A DNA stretch of 64,000 nt from Melanopsichium pennsylvanicum. Taxonomy: Eukaryota > Basidiomycota > Ustilaginomycetes > Ustilaginales. The first letter of the stretch is position 1, and the number at the start of each line of letters is the position of its first letter. The notes under the pieces are model-generated. The model made no database searches. It had not been told where the DNA came from and saw only the letters and a list, made by a program, of their open reading frames with translations. This document shows positions 20,728 through 31,647 of the stretch, piece by piece. The stretch covers positions 1-64,000 of the forward strand of contig OAPG01000001.1 in NCBI GenBank assembly GCA_900208305.1. The letters run 5' to 3'. Position numbers and translations under genes: made by a program.

Positions 20728-21840
20728 ATGGCTGCCACCCCTATCGCCTTTTTCGGCCTCAAGCTCGTTCCCGGCAAGGTCCACAGGATGGATGTCTCCC
20801 GCGATTTCAAGATCACCAACGTCTCGTATGCCGAGCAGCCCAAATCGGGCACCAAGACCCTCGTCAAGATCCACTACACCCACGTCCCCGGCTTCGAGGA
20901 AGAATACGATGAGCAAGAGGAGATACCCAAGGAGGCACAAGACAAGGATGAGGTGGAGGAGAAGGTGTACACTCTGTGCAGCCTCAATTCTAACAAAGAT
21001 CATTCTCTCGTAGACCTTCAGTTCTGCCAGGAGGAGCTCATTGGCTTCTCTATCACCGGTGACGCCCCTGTAGACCTTGTCGGCAACTACGTTGCACCTC
21101 CCGACTTTTACGACCAGGAACCCTCCGATGACGAGCTATACTCTGACAGCCAAGATGGTGAGGAGAATATGTACCCCACGGACTCGGATGAGCTTGACGA
21201 GGACGATGAGGATGACGAGGACATGAACGAGGACCCTGACCGTTTCGAGGAGCTCGTCGAGTCCAAACCCAACAAGGCCATCGAGACGCTCAAAGCCGAC
21301 AACAAGAAGCGCGCTGCCGAGAAGCTCGTCAAGCAGACTGCCGCGAAGAAGCTCAAGGCTGAATCCGCTACTGCCTCCGCCACCTCCACCCCTACCAAAA
21401 TCACCGAGACCAAGGTCGAGAAGCAGACCAAGAGCCCCAAGGATTCCAAGCCCAAATCTGAGAACGTCGAGAAGAAGACGGTTGAGAAGCCAACCACCAA
21501 AACAACCACAACCAAGCTTCCATCAGGTCTTATCATTGAGGAAAACAGCCAAGGTAACGGCCCCGCCTGCAAGGCTGGCCAGAAGGTGGGCATGCGCTAC
21601 GTCGGCAAGCTCACCAACGGAAAGGTTTTCGACCAGTGTACCAGCGGCAAGCCTTTCTACTTCAAGCTCGGCAAGGGTGAGGTCATCAAGGGCTGGGATG
21701 AGGGTGTCAAGGGTATGAAGGTCGGTGCTGAGCGTCGTCTCACTTGCCCTCCCAAGCTCGCGTACGGTAATCAGAAGCTGCCCGGCTTGCCCGCCAACTC
21801 GACCCTCATTTTTGATGTCAAGCTTGTTGACATCAAGTGA
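20728..21840 (+). CDS. FPR4: Nucleolar FKBP-type peptidyl-prolyl isomerase (Fpr3/Fpr4-like)
   Basis: This intronless gene encodes 370 residues from [16 protein letters not shown]; upstream codons in the frame have no convincing start. The order is an N-terminal nucleoplasmin-like domain (residues 1-110), an acidic region with runs of Asp/Glu (about 155-185), a Lys-rich basic region (about 195-265), and a C-terminal FKBP domain (about 270-370) with [30 protein letters not shown] and YGNQKLPG. This is the layout of yeast Fpr3 and Fpr4, histone chaperones that isomerise prolines in histone tails and act at rDNA. FK506-binding aromatic residues appear present. No oddities. Confidence 0.95.
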   Translation: MAATPIAFFGLKLVPGKVHRMDVSRDFKITNVSYAEQPKSGTKTLVKIHYTHVPGFEEEYDEQEEIPKEAQDKDEVEEKVYTLCSLNSNKDHSLVDLQFCQEELIGFSITGDAPVDLVGNYVAPPDFYDQEPSDDELYSDSQDGEENMYPTDSDELDEDDEDDEDMNEDPDRFEELVESKPNKAIETLKADNKKRAAEKLVKQTAAKKLKAESATASATSTPTKITETKVEKQTKSPKDSKPKSENVEKKTVEKPTTKTTTTKLPSGLIIEENSQGNGPACKAGQKVGMRYVGKLTNGKVFDQCTSGKPFYFKLGKGEVIKGWDEGVKGMKVGAERRLTCPPKLAYGNQKLPGLPANSTLIFDVKLVDIK

Positions 21841-22547
21841 GTCGAAATGCGGACCCCTTTCCGGCCCACAGTCGTCGAAACACACCCACGCCATCGTATC
21901 TGTCCCACCAGTCTCACAGCTTGGTGGGATCAAATAAAGCTGCAAAATCGTATCTCTGGATCCACCCTTCACGCGTTTACTTGCTCACATTTTGTACTCT
22001 ACTATTTCCAACCTAGAATTGATCTCTACCATCTGCTCGAGACATTATGCGCGACCGTTGTGTTGCAGTGGTCTCAAAGAGGCAATTGTCCTCATCTGTG
22101 TGGGATTAACAATGTGGCACAGAACGAGGCTGTGCCGCTGGAAGGGTCTTCGATGAATTTCCAGCATCGATTTGGTGCGACGGGAAGGTCATTCAATGGG
22201 ACAACGTGCGGTGGGGCGGGAAGGTCAGTCCATGCGACAATACGCCTGAGGTGAAGAAAGGTGAAGTCTGTGCCAGTCTGTATGAACCTGTGCAAACGGA
22301 AACCGCAGGCCCCTATCATTCCCCCACTCCAACGTCAGACAGTAGTTCAGTGAAGCCAAACACTCGCGTTAGCAGGGTGCAGCTACAAAGCATCAACGGC
22401 GGTCATCTGCTCTTGATGTGGACGAGGTCGCCTAGACTCGAAAGCATAAATACTAGAGCAGAATTGGGCTGTCTCGACTCTGAACACACACCACTCTAAA
22501 CATCCACGAATCAAAAGAAGATACACCCCTACTCGCTTTTTATCGCC
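21841..22547. other. Intergenic, no gene seen
   Basis: Terminator of the FKBP gene and promoter of the secreted-protein gene. Between 22140 and 22240 a variant of GGTGCGACGGGAAGGTCA and then GGTGGGGCGGGAAGGTCA recurs, a weak direct repeat about 50 bp apart. Confidence 0.45.
22446..22452 (+). promoter_or_regulatory. TATA-like box of the secreted-protein gene
   Basis: ATAAATA lies about 96 bp ahead of the ATG, followed by a leader ending TCGCCATG. Confidence 0.35.
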
Positions 22548-23450
22548 ATGATGATCAAATTGACATCTGCTTTCATCGCTGCAGCTTTGTTGCTGCCAAG
22601 CTCTTTGGCCAGCCTGCAGTGCGCCCTGACGAGTCGGCCTATGATTAACAAGGTCGAATTCCTCTCGGCCTCGGACCTCGCTGCTCGTAAATCTCCATGG
22701 GAAGAAAAGAATTGGGCTGAAGTTACCCTGAACGGTGAGTCTCGCCACAGCCTGGTTGGAGAAGAGGATGCGTTACCACTCTGATGCTAACATGTTTTGA
22801 TGCACACCCCTTTGCTTTGTCTGCACAGGCAGCCCGGAACTCTCAGAATCGCAGTACTACATCGCCATGAGACACGATGGTGACGATTGTAGCGATGTAA
22901 ACGGAGCTCAGCACTACCTGTGCAACAAAGACTATGTTGACAAGGAACCCGGTAACTCGTGCGCCCAGGTTGCTCACCAACTCGGCGAGTACGGAACGCT
23001 TAGAACTTTCCGTGTTCCGCCTCGGGCTTCCAACCCTAGTGTTCAGTTTAGCGCCACTCTGGTTGATTCGCTCCAGTCGTGGGAGGCTGGCGTTTCCCAC
23101 ATTTGCGGGTTGGTAAGTATCAGACACGAATCAATGATCTTTTGATGAGCTGCGATTACTGACGAGCAAGTTGGGACTGGTCCGACAACGCACCGATATC
23201 GAATCAACAGGAGAAATTTGATGCTGGCGACATCGGATTGAACAAACTGACTTTCTCGGCTTCCGCCGCGCACGAGTGGACTAACATTGTGGTCACGCTA
23301 AACGAGCCAGACGCGAACTTCCCCAATTCATGGTCCTGCAATGACAGCAACACTCTGGTCGCCAACAATTGCCAGTTCAAAACTGTGGACAACAAGGTTT
23401 GGACCATCGACAACGTGATGTTCCAGCCCAGGTACGATACTAAAGAGTAG
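22548..23450 (+). CDS. Small secreted cysteine-containing protein, candidate effector
   Basis: There are three exons, 22548-22734, 22829-23112 and 23211-23450, with introns of 94 bp (GTGAGT...CACAG) and 98 bp (GTAAGT...AACAG). The product is 236 residues. The N-terminus is a clear signal peptide (IKLTSAFIAAALLLPSSLAS), giving a mature protein of about 213 residues with seven cysteines. I do not recognise a family and see no catalytic motif. Segments such as KVEFLSASDLAARKSPW and VWTIDNVMFQP suggest a compact beta-rich domain. Size, secretion signal, cysteine content and lack of known domains fit the broad class of plant-interaction or cell-surface secreted proteins in smuts, but that role is an inference. 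Two starts (ATGATG) are adjacent; the first is used here. Confidence 0.8.
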
Positions 23451-25269
23451 AGGCGCGACATCCTGCGACCATCTCGTTGACGTCGAACACGTCAAACTGC
23501 GCCAGAGCGTCGCTGAATACCTGTTTTTGACGTATGAGAGGGGTGAATGCATCTAAATCCCTCGAGCACACCCTTTCTGGAGAATGATGCCCCCCATCAG
23601 GCTATCTTGTGCTTTGTTTTGCCTTGATCCTCGCTGCACGTAATTACCCCCGCTTGATCTGTGTCACCCAGGATGCTTGGTGCTTCGGTACGTCCTATTT
23701 CGAGATGGTTTGTCCGTTGATTGTGCTGCTTCGCATTCAAGTCTGTACGTGACCATCTTGAGACCACTCGAAAGAAACTTGCAAACCGACGAGCGCACTG
23801 TTGCGCACAAATGAAAGACTTTATCAGCGCACCCGAAATTTTAGAGAATCATTGATAGCGACCCGAGCGTCATTACTGTACTCAGACAGTACAACAAAGC
23901 ACTTGCCTGGTCAACAAAGCCACAAGCCAGTATCTAGAAGTAACGGATTGGACCCTGTCTAACTTGTGTCATCAGCACCACCTCCTCTCTCACATAAGTG
24001 CTTCACGCTTCAAACATGCCAGAATAGTCCTTCGCACCTCAGAGAGGCTTTGCCAGTGCCAGAAGTTGCCTTCAGTGTTGTATGCAATCAAGCACCTCTT
24101 GACATCTATATCACAGGCCTACTTAAGGATACAAGACAAGCTCTTAAGCGGTGCCAAAACCTTCTTAACAACACTTCTGCCCTCTCTGTCCTGGAGCTGA
24201 CTGTTAAGGCCGTAGGGTCTAGGTACCGCAGGGCGGCTACAGCCGGAGTAGGGTCTACGGGTACGGAGGGGTTGTAGGCGTAGGCAACACAGGCGGTCGG
24301 GGTCAGAGCACACTACTGCGTTGCTATAGAGCTAACTAAGTAATACATGCGACAAGGTCCGGAGGCAACCTCATGTTGGGCGGGGGCGGGATGGTAAGGT
24401 CCAAGAACTATCAACCACCTCCCGTGCCAACTGCGGTAACTACCTCCCACCGCGGCACTACAATGTTAGGTTGCCAAGGGCCGTATTGTGCTTACGGAGG
24501 GGCCAGCCACGGTTAGGCGGCAGGAGGATCGTGTTAGGCCAACCGCTCCTCTGCGGGGGGTCCGGAGAGGGTTGGTCGGGGCTCGATCGCGACGATCGCT
24601 CAATCGGGAGGGGGGCCGAGCGCCCCCTCTTTGGACTACGGTGGTGGGGCACTAACAAAACCCTACTATATGTACTGTCAAACTGAAAGAGACTGGCATC
24701 CCAGCCATTCTGTCCAATGCCCCTGTCCTGCAAATCACACAGGCACACTGACAAATACAATTCACAGCCCTTATTGGCAGCAGAAAATGTAGAACAATGC
24801 TAGTCTCCTCAAGAAAAGCCCTCATCAAGCTATGCTATCAAGTTTCTTAGCACTTGCACTTGCACACCCCTTGAACAAAGTGTGGCTATTGTGTCACATA
24901 TGATTAAGAGCGCCAATTGCCTTGCTGTGACCATCTTTTTGAGACAGACTCAACACTGAATGAGAGTGGGAGGAGCCTGTGTGGTTCTGTGTGTGCCAAT
25001 AAATGCTTCTATGTGAAGGTCCAAAGTCAGGCTTGAAGGGCTTATGGATCCATTGCTAAATTTGCCAGGTATTGTAGCTAAGCAGGACGGTCTGCTGGCT
25101 GGATAGGGGGACGGCTCTCAGAGCCACTTTGGAAAATGGGTTTGAAAATTGGGATTTTTGGAATTTCTGAATTTCTCTATTCTCACACTGCACTGCATGG
25201 TTATTCCCATCTCATCACCACGATCATCACGCGAGCGTTTCCGGATCTCTGCATCATAGACAGTTCAGA
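23451..25269. other. Gene-poor stretch with repeat-like sequence
   Basis: No intact gene is seen in 1.8 kb. A plus-strand frame at 23966-24277 reads somewhat protein-like (around VVCNQAPLDIYITGLL) but has no recognised family. The GC-rich island is listed separately. The part from 24780 to 25110 is AT-richer and also looks like old repeat. Confidence 0.5.
24220..24665. repeat. GC-rich island, probable relic of an interspersed repeat
   Basis: Composition shifts sharply to G/C with many CpG, including GGCGGGGGCGGG and the near-palindrome CGATCGCGACGATCG. TGTTGGGC and TGTTAGG motifs occur, as at some LTR starts. The flanks are AT-richer. No ORF or terminal repeat can be assigned, so the class is unknown. 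Confidence 0.4.
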
Positions 25270-26127
25270 ATGCTTGCCGCCGAACCACCTTTCCATCAGG
25301 AAACCATCACTACCGATACAGGTAACGAGCTGCTGACCATCGCTCACGCCGAACGCCTCTCGGCCATCCTCGACGAACCCCTTTCCAGCCGTCTCTCCAT
25401 ATTCGCATACTACCTAGGAAGCTCCGAAAGTCATTTTTCCACCCTCACCAGCACCTTAATTCCCAGGCCACTTTATCTTCTGTGTCTTGTTCTTCGATAT
25501 CTCGTCTTGAAGGAGCATCAAAGCCTGGGTGAATCGAGCAAACGCTTCAACTGGTCACTTAAGCAACTGCACGCCGCCGTCGTTTCAGGCTATCGCTCAT
25601 TTAATATTCACGAAAAGCTACGATCCGACCCCACACTCACTTCTCTTCCGAGCAGCCTCTCCTACCCCGATCCATTAAGTGTGGATCCTACGACGAGAGA
25701 TATTCACCTGCAATCCGGTGTTCAACTCACACTTCTCAGCGCATACCAACTCGCGCAAAGCCTGCTCTTGACTCCGGAACCATTCAGCGCCCCACCAAGC
25801 GCACTTGTGTTGGGCTCCATGTTCCACAAGATCGCACAGTCCACTGACGAGGCTACACGAGAAAGTATCAAGGCCATTTCATCGCCAACAGAGAACGCCA
25901 TGTTGGACTGGATCCTCCACGATACAGAAGAGTACCTGGCTATCGACGTGGAAGCGTTGCGAAAGGCAAAGAGGGATCGAAAGAAGCACGAGAAAAAGAG
26001 TCAACTTGCAATTGCTGAGGCGGACAAGAACAGAAAGGTGGCTCAGAAGCAGGCTGCTGCGCGCTCCGGTTTCGGTCTCCTTCAGCTGGATGATCAAGAG
26101 GCGGAGCAGGAGAGTGATAAAGAATAG
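25270..26127 (+). CDS. Asteroid-like C-terminal fragment or hypothetical protein
   Basis: This is a 285-residue ORF with an ATG. The central part (PRPLYLLCLVLRYLVL near residue 68, then VQLTLLSAYQLAQSLLL near 150 and LVLGSMFHKI near 180) resembles the C-terminal half of fungal Asteroid proteins, which carry an N-terminal XPG/PIN-like nuclease fold. That N-terminal half is absent, and the sequence upstream is repeat-like. The C-terminus is a long Lys/Glu-rich helix (about residues 230-265), then an acidic tail. I infer a 5'-truncated gene, or a short lineage-specific protein. The family match is from memory and moderate. The stop lies only 47 bp from the convergent mannosidase stop. Confidence 0.5.
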   Translation: MLAAEPPFHQETITTDTGNELLTIAHAERLSAILDEPLSSRLSIFAYYLGSSESHFSTLTSTLIPRPLYLLCLVLRYLVLKEHQSLGESSKRFNWSLKQLHAAVVSGYRSFNIHEKLRSDPTLTSLPSSLSYPDPLSVDPTTRDIHLQSGVQLTLLSAYQLAQSLLLTPEPFSAPPSALVLGSMFHKIAQSTDEATRESIKAISSPTENAMLDWILHDTEEYLAIDVEALRKAKRDRKKHEKKSQLAIAEADKNRKVAQKQAAARSGFGLLQLDDQEAEQESDKE

Positions 26128-26174
26128 ATCAACAGAGCAAGTATGTTGCAAGCGAAATTGGAGTATGATCGCGA

Positions 26175-28772
26175 TCATGTTTTGAAGTTCTTGAAGTCGA
26201 GGAACCCTCCGGTCGAAAGCGAAGCAGGAGCATCGCCGTCCCCATCACCACATCCGTCCAACTGCTTTTCAGTCAATACGATCTCGACCTTCCTCTCGCC
26301 ACCCGGCGTTCCTGGGAAAAGATCATCAAAACTCATCCTACACTTCGAGCTGTGCTTTTTGCCATCGAGGTTGATCTGGCCGACATACGCCTTGACACCC
26401 CGCGGCACAGTCTTACCGATCGACTTCTCGTCATATCCCGTCACCGTAACCGTAGCTTTTCCGAGCACGGGGTTGTTGATCGTGTAGCCAGGCATGAAAG
26501 GCGACAACACCAATAATTCTTTCGTTCCCGGCGTCGGGTAGAATCCAATCAAGTACCAACCGAGGAGCGAGGCCATCGCTGCATTATCATCGTTGCCTGG
26601 AATACCTCCCGGCTTGAGCGAAAAGTAGTCATGCACCACCTCCCTCACCTGCTGGATACTCCTGTACGGCTTGTCGACGTAGTGGTACATGGTGGGAGTG
26701 TCGAAACTTGGCTCGTTTCCTGGGGCAAAGTACCCTTTATTGAAGAAGTGATCCAGCCTCTTTTCGAACATAGCTTTTCCACCCAGCAGGTTGACCAGAC
26801 CAGCCTTGTCGTGCGGAGCATAGAAAGAGTATTCCCAAGAAGACGACTCGTACACGCCAAAGTCGTTTTCGGCCTGCAAGCTGCAAGCGTGGGACGAATT
26901 GTGATCGAGTGGAGAACAGAAAGTCGGGTCGGTGGGGTTGAACGTTCCATTGGCGAAGCGACGCTGGACAAAGGTAGAGAAGCCGTCAGAGGTCGTGTGG
27001 TTGTCAAAATTGAGCGAGTAGTTGAGGGATGCCCTTGCGTAGCGTTGTATGTCGTCGACAGACTTATTGAGGGCCTGGGCCGTCATGGCGGCCGTGAAGT
27101 CACCGAATGCGTACTCGAGCGATCGACTGGCCTCTCTCGTCTGCTCACCCACCGAAACCGGATCCAGGTAGCCGAAAGGAACGTAGCCATACAATTTGTA
27201 AGGCGAGGCTTGTCGACCCTCGTACTCCCACTGTGGAGAAGGCACATCGAGATCGTGCTGCATAGCTTCGTACAGTTCGTCCATGTTGACACCAAACGCA
27301 CCCGCCATGTTTCCATACTTGACCGCGAAATCAGCAAGTACAGGAACACCGTTGTTTGCACCCTGTATAAATCCTTTCACCTGATTGGCTCTACATTCCG
27401 GAAGCCACCCATCCTTCCTGTATCCGTCAATGTAGGATTCGACGATCTCGGAGAACTCTTTCGGGTTTGACAGCGACAAGAAAGGAAACAGGGTACGAAA
27501 AGTGTCCCACGTGCAGTACATCCCATCAAAGTACGGCGACGTAGTCTGGAACGGCCCGCTGCCCGTGCCATTGTTCGGTGACAGGAACATTCGGTAGAAG
27601 CTGGTGTAGAACAATTTTTTCACGTCTTCGGGGGTGGACGATGCGAGCTGAATGTGTTCCAGCTTTTCCTCCCACAAAGCCTCGCTAGCAGCGGCAATAG
27701 CATCAAAGTCAAAGTTGGGGATCTCCGTCTCCATGTTGTTGCAAGCATCTTCGGCAGACGTGAAAGAGACTCCACGTCTCACGGTGATGGTCACATTGTC
27801 GTTGTAGTTTGGATGCGTTTCGAACCCGACAACTGCACCAGCTTGGTACTGGCCGAGTTGCTGCGCGACCCTCACCCAGTGATCGAGATCGGTTCGCTTC
27901 ATGTCGAAGCCACGACGGTTTCCACCGAAAAAGGCATGCTTGCTCAACTGCTGCTTGCCACCGAACTTGAGATCGACACACTGGTAAGCCATGTAGTGGA
28001 AGTCGCCCGGCCCGAAAGAACTCCGCCAAGTACCGTTCATCATCAATCGACCTTTGTCCCAATCCGCCTTCATCTCTCCGCCACGGAAGGTGCCGGGCGA
28101 GTCATTGGTCCAATCGAGCACCAGATGAGGGGTTGACTTCATGCGCTTCATCTCGCTTGCTGGGAATGTATACTTTTCCAACGTGCTACGACGAGTGCTG
28201 GTGAGCTCGATCTTGATGTCATTCTCGAGGGTTGTTGTGAAGTAACCAGGTCGACCGTGGTCGGTTCCGTTCTTGCGCATGCGCTCACGCGGCTCGAGCA
28301 GTGTAGGACATGCGTCGATGCTGTTGTTGGTACAAAGCACAGGCATGATGCAGAAATTGCCGTAGCTTCCATCGCTGGAACCGGTACCCGAGTCATGCAA
28401 AGGACTCACACCTCGAGTAGGCTGATCGGAAGGATAGACGTAACCTGCAGGAGCATAGCCTTCAACGTTGATCGTAGCTTTTGCCATACCGTAAGGTACA
28501 GAGGCCCCGGCGAAAACGTCACCAGGATCATTGTTCGCTTCGGTCCCGACAAAGATGTTGACGTATTGGGTGAGCCCGGTGTGCGCATTGGCTGTGGGCG
28601 TTGAGTCGCGTTGCTGGAAAGGGTTGAAGATGTCACGGGTAAAGAGAGGATCGAATGAGTCGAGCGCAAAAAATCGTTCGGTGAATTCGCCTGCTTGGAC
28701 AGGTCTGCTACGTGCCGAGACGCGTGCCACGAGCAGAATGACGAGTAGCAAGAACCCCGTAGGCTTGCTCAT
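26175..28772 (-). CDS. Secreted glycoside hydrolase family 92 alpha-mannosidase
   Basis: This intronless gene encodes 865 residues from MSKPTGFLLLVILLVARVSA, a clean signal peptide. An in-frame ATG 31 codons earlier (28865) is less likely because a TATA-like stretch lies immediately before it. The N-terminal beta domain begins YVNIFVGTEANNDPGDVFAG, typical for GH92. The catalytic (alpha/alpha)6 barrel has YCTWDTFRTLFPFLSL, DGWLPECRANQ and the signature PGNDDNAAMASLLGWYLIGF, where the Asp pair and Glu form the calcium-dependent active site. GH92 enzymes are exo-mannosidases, often alpha-1,2, acting on N-glycans or mannoproteins. Many N-x-S/T sequons fit a secreted glycoprotein. A C-terminal basic/acidic tail follows the domain. 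Confidence 0.95.
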   Translation of the reverse strand: MSKPTGFLLLVILLVARVSARSRPVQAGEFTERFFALDSFDPLFTRDIFNPFQQRDSTPTANAHTGLTQYVNIFVGTEANNDPGDVFAGASVPYGMAKATINVEGYAPAGYVYPSDQPTRGVSPLHDSGTGSSDGSYGNFCIMPVLCTNNSIDACPTLLEPRERMRKNGTDHGRPGYFTTTLENDIKIELTSTRRSTLEKYTFPASEMKRMKSTPHLVLDWTNDSPGTFRGGEMKADWDKGRLMMNGTWRSSFGPGDFHYMAYQCVDLKFGGKQQLSKHAFFGGNRRGFDMKRTDLDHWVRVAQQLGQYQAGAVVGFETHPNYNDNVTITVRRGVSFTSAEDACNNMETEIPNFDFDAIAAASEALWEEKLEHIQLASSTPEDVKKLFYTSFYRMFLSPNNGTGSGPFQTTSPYFDGMYCTWDTFRTLFPFLSLSNPKEFSEIVESYIDGYRKDGWLPECRANQVKGFIQGANNGVPVLADFAVKYGNMAGAFGVNMDELYEAMQHDLDVPSPQWEYEGRQASPYKLYGYVPFGYLDPVSVGEQTREASRSLEYAFGDFTAAMTAQALNKSVDDIQRYARASLNYSLNFDNHTTSDGFSTFVQRRFANGTFNPTDPTFCSPLDHNSSHACSLQAENDFGVYESSSWEYSFYAPHDKAGLVNLLGGKAMFEKRLDHFFNKGYFAPGNEPSFDTPTMYHYVDKPYRSIQQVREVVHDYFSLKPGGIPGNDDNAAMASLLGWYLIGFYPTPGTKELLVLSPFMPGYTINNPVLGKATVTVTGYDEKSIGKTVPRGVKAYVGQINLDGKKHSSKCRMSFDDLFPGTPGGERKVEIVLTEKQLDGCGDGDGDAPASLSTGGFLDFKNFKT

Positions 28773-29983
28773 CTTGAACGAGTCTGCGGAGCTTGAAGGA
28801 AGGGAGGAGGAGGGGATGGTGAGAGCGACCTGAAGTGGAAGTCGAGTTGCAGACAGCGAGTTCATATATTGGTATACTCCTCATCGTCCGAAAGGCGCAC
28901 ACTACGTTTGGCTCTCTCGGGCTCAGCACATCGCAACCCAAAATATTGACCGCACGCTCCTTCTTTCAACTCGGTGGGTCAGTGTGGCTTAGTCGGCCAA
29001 GTCCGTGTTCACGGAAGGTGGGTTGCAGTCCCCTTCACGGAGGAGCTCGTACCGTTCTGAGTGACGCAGGATGGTGGTTCGCACACCCCGTTTTCTTTGA
29101 GTTACATGAACACAAAGCCAATTGTGCACGAAGCTTGTTCCCACTTTGCTTAGTTTGTAAAGTCATGTCAGGGTTACCTGAACGCTTTTTGCACAAAGGG
29201 GGCGAGAGTCTGAGCGCCAAGCTAAAAAGAGGTTGCATGTGGGACGGAAACGGACCCATTTCGGCCCGGAGTGAGATAGAGAAAGAAAGCATCGCTGCAC
29301 AAGCTTTGGTGGGTTGGAAGCAAGGACATGTCCAAGCTAATCTTGTAAACGTCGAGCCTCCTTCAAGAGCATAAAGAGGGGTGTTTGCAGGTCGATCCTT
29401 TTACTGGCTTTTTTTTTTACTTTTTTTTTTGGCGTTCAAACGAGGACAAAGGGCAGGATATCCATGTGAAAGCATCAAGAAGCTTTGGGTGGAAAGCTAG
29501 AGCCTCCTGCACAGTAATTTACAGTGCGGTTATTGCTATATGCATCTCCTTGTTGTTCCGTGTTATGCCTAAGTAACCTCACCGGAGAAGCCGGCGGTGC
29601 TTCCGAGAGCAGCGTTAGATCGACGTTCGCTTTTGCTACAATAGTACACACACATAAAAAGTGAGGTGGGCGTATTCGTATGGTGGTGAGCGCTATATCC
29701 AATCTCGAAATCAAATTACCTCTCGAGACACCGCAAGGGATTTGTCACAAACCATCCTAGGTTCCTTCGAGACAAACGCAAATGGCAGTGATCAAGCTTG
29801 CATCCACTGCTAGGACTACCACCCGGCTTGGGCTTTGTATGTGGATCGCTTATACCGCGGCACTCTGCGACTCGAAGCGAGATATTCGTGATGGGGACAT
29901 GATTCGCACGGATGATTGCATGAGCAAACCAAAACTCGAAAATGAAAGTATCATTGCAAAGTGAAGAGAGATACACGGCAACA
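28773..29983. other. Intergenic, no gene seen
   Basis: Upstream region of the mannosidase gene and 3' side of the DUF1295 gene. It holds two T10-type tracts (29409-29418 and 29421-29430). An A-box-like TGGCTTAGTCGG at about 28984 is not part of a foldable tRNA. Confidence 0.5.
28864..28876 (-). promoter_or_regulatory. TATA-like element of the GH92 gene
   Basis: On the minus strand this reads TATACCAATATAT and abuts the first in-frame ATG. A TATA box normally lies upstream of the transcript, so this favours translation from 28772. Confidence 0.35.
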
Positions 29984-30874
29984 TCAATTCTTGCTGCCGA
30001 TGAAGGGGACGAAACAAGGCACCTGCTGCTTGTACTTTTTCCACTGAGGATCATCCTTGTGTTTTTCATCTCCGCTCTTTTCCAACATGGGTACGCCGGA
30101 AATAAACCTGATCAGACCGTACTCCAACAAAGGACTGAGGGCAGCGAGACCGATGGCCCAGGTTGGATAGAAGGTACCTGCATTTGCTAGAGCGGTGGTT
30201 GCGAGAACAAATTGACCTGTCCACAGCGACACTTCACCAAAGTAGTTGGGGTGCCTTGACCAGCTCCATACACCGGTACTGATGAAGGGTTGGTTGTGTT
30301 TTCCTGCTTCTCTGTCCTCTCTCCACTGACTCTTTTGTCTGTCGGCAGTGACCTCGAGACCCATACCTGCGATCCAGATGGCAAGTCCAATGTAATCGCG
30401 TGCGCCGAGAGGTGGTTGGGAAGCCTTGGGGATCGAATTGACGAGGTACACGGGAAGAGCGGTAATGGCGATCCAGGTGGCCTGCATCATCCATGCGCCA
30501 AAGAATTTGGGAGGACTCTGCTTGATGTCATCGAATCGCGAATCTTGACCGGACTTTTTGATACGCTGGAAAAGGAAGGAGCCGAGACGCATAGCCCAAA
30601 AGAGGGTGAGACCGGTCATGATGGCTTGACGCGGGTGAAATGCGGAGAGAGTGGTAGGAAGGGAAATGTTTTTGAAGCCATCGACGTATCGCGCACGAAT
30701 CCAAGGCATGTAGAGGGAGGCACCTGCAGCTGAGATGAAGCCGAGCGAGCCGCAGAGGTCGTAGTACTTTTCAGTTTTGAGTGGGACAGCGATAGCAGCA
30801 CAAGCAGCTTGGAAGCCGTAGATCAATCCCAGAGTGGGGAGAAGGGCCTTAAGGCCCACAGTGTAGGTACTCAT
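29984..30874 (-). CDS. DUF1295 membrane protein (steroid reductase/ICMT-like fold)
   Basis: This is a 296-residue intronless gene from MSTYTVGLKALLP; 30 further open codons lack an ATG. Six or more hydrophobic segments are visible. The C-terminal signature is WSRHPNYFGEVSLWTGQFVL, characteristic of DUF1295 and related to the NADPH-binding end of 3-oxo-5-alpha-steroid 4-dehydrogenases and isoprenylcysteine methyltransferases. GLEVTADRQKSQWR precedes it, as in the family. The location is probably ER membrane. The reaction is not established for fungal members. TATAATAG on the minus strand at about 30950-30957 is a candidate TATA box roughly 80 bp upstream. Confidence 0.88.
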   Translation of the reverse strand: MSTYTVGLKALLPTLGLIYGFQAACAAIAVPLKTEKYYDLCGSLGFISAAGASLYMPWIRARYVDGFKNISLPTTLSAFHPRQAIMTGLTLFWAMRLGSFLFQRIKKSGQDSRFDDIKQSPPKFFGAWMMQATWIAITALPVYLVNSIPKASQPPLGARDYIGLAIWIAGMGLEVTADRQKSQWREDREAGKHNQPFISTGVWSWSRHPNYFGEVSLWTGQFVLATTALANAGTFYPTWAIGLAALSPLLEYGLIRFISGVPMLEKSGDEKHKDDPQWKKYKQQVPCFVPFIGSKN

Positions 30875-31112
30875 GGTGAACTGGAGTGAATTCGAGAAGG
30901 ACGTAGTTGTGACGAAAGAGGAAAAGAAAGACGACCAAGCTTTGAATGCAGCTATTATAAGCAACTAAAAATGGCTCAGTATGTTTGCTCTGATTGCTGA
31001 GTGTTACAAAAGGTCAGGATATTGGACAAACAGAGGAGATTTGGCCGGGAATGGTTGTATTGTAAATTTACGATCTAAGCTGATTCACTCGTCCAAAGAA
31101 TGCGATTGCCTA

Positions 31113-31158
31113 GAGAAAAAAAAAAGAAAGAACGAAAGAAAGAAAGAAAGAAAGAAAA
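31113..31158. repeat. GAAA-type microsatellite
   Basis: Purine-only tract made mostly of GAAA units with one CGAAA interruption. Confidence 0.8.
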
Positions 31159-31290
31159 GCTGGCTCGATCGCAGTGAATTCGCTGTCAGCTCTCAAATGT
31201 GGAGAAATACTATTAAATCAAATCCATGGATATGCATTTTTCGTATGTTGATCAATGCAACTGTTTCCGATCTGACATCTTTGCGCTGAG

Positions 31291-31304
31291 CACCGTGCAC
31301 GGTG
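31291..31304. promoter_or_regulatory. Perfect 14-bp palindrome
   Basis: CACCGTGCACGGTG reads the same on both strands, as a dimeric transcription-factor site would. It lies 530 bp ahead of PNS1 and 417 bp ahead of the DUF1295 start. Confidence 0.4.
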
Positions 31305-31626
31305 TACTTTTTTGCATTATGACGTGCATTATGCGCCTGTCAATCAGACTTGCATGGTGCATGTTTTAGACAGCCTAAATTTCACATGCAGGAGTGTGCA
31401 GGTTCTGTTGAGTAGTTACACGGAAGAGGTCCGACAAATTTTGTTCTTACAGTAAATTTATTATTAATAATATTTACACAGTAATATAGTACTGTAATTG
31501 GTGAGCACATACGGTATGTCGGTCGGTCAATCTTGGCAGCCTGTCAAACATGAAATTTCACACAACAATAATTAACAAGTGCAATTTAGTCCGCCGAATC
31601 ACATACCTTGATTTGAAATATTATAG

Positions 31627-31647
31627 TACCGTATACCGTATACCGTA
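31627..31647. repeat. TACCGTA tandem triplet
   Basis: Three exact 7-bp copies end about 187 bp before the PNS1 ATG. Confidence 0.8.

Noticed and set aside
28980..29050. tRNA-like A box TGGCTTAGTCGG followed by GGTTGCAGTCC
   Set aside because: The B box is off consensus, the anticodon loop lacks the required U33 and the stem would have a two-base loop; no cloverleaf forms.
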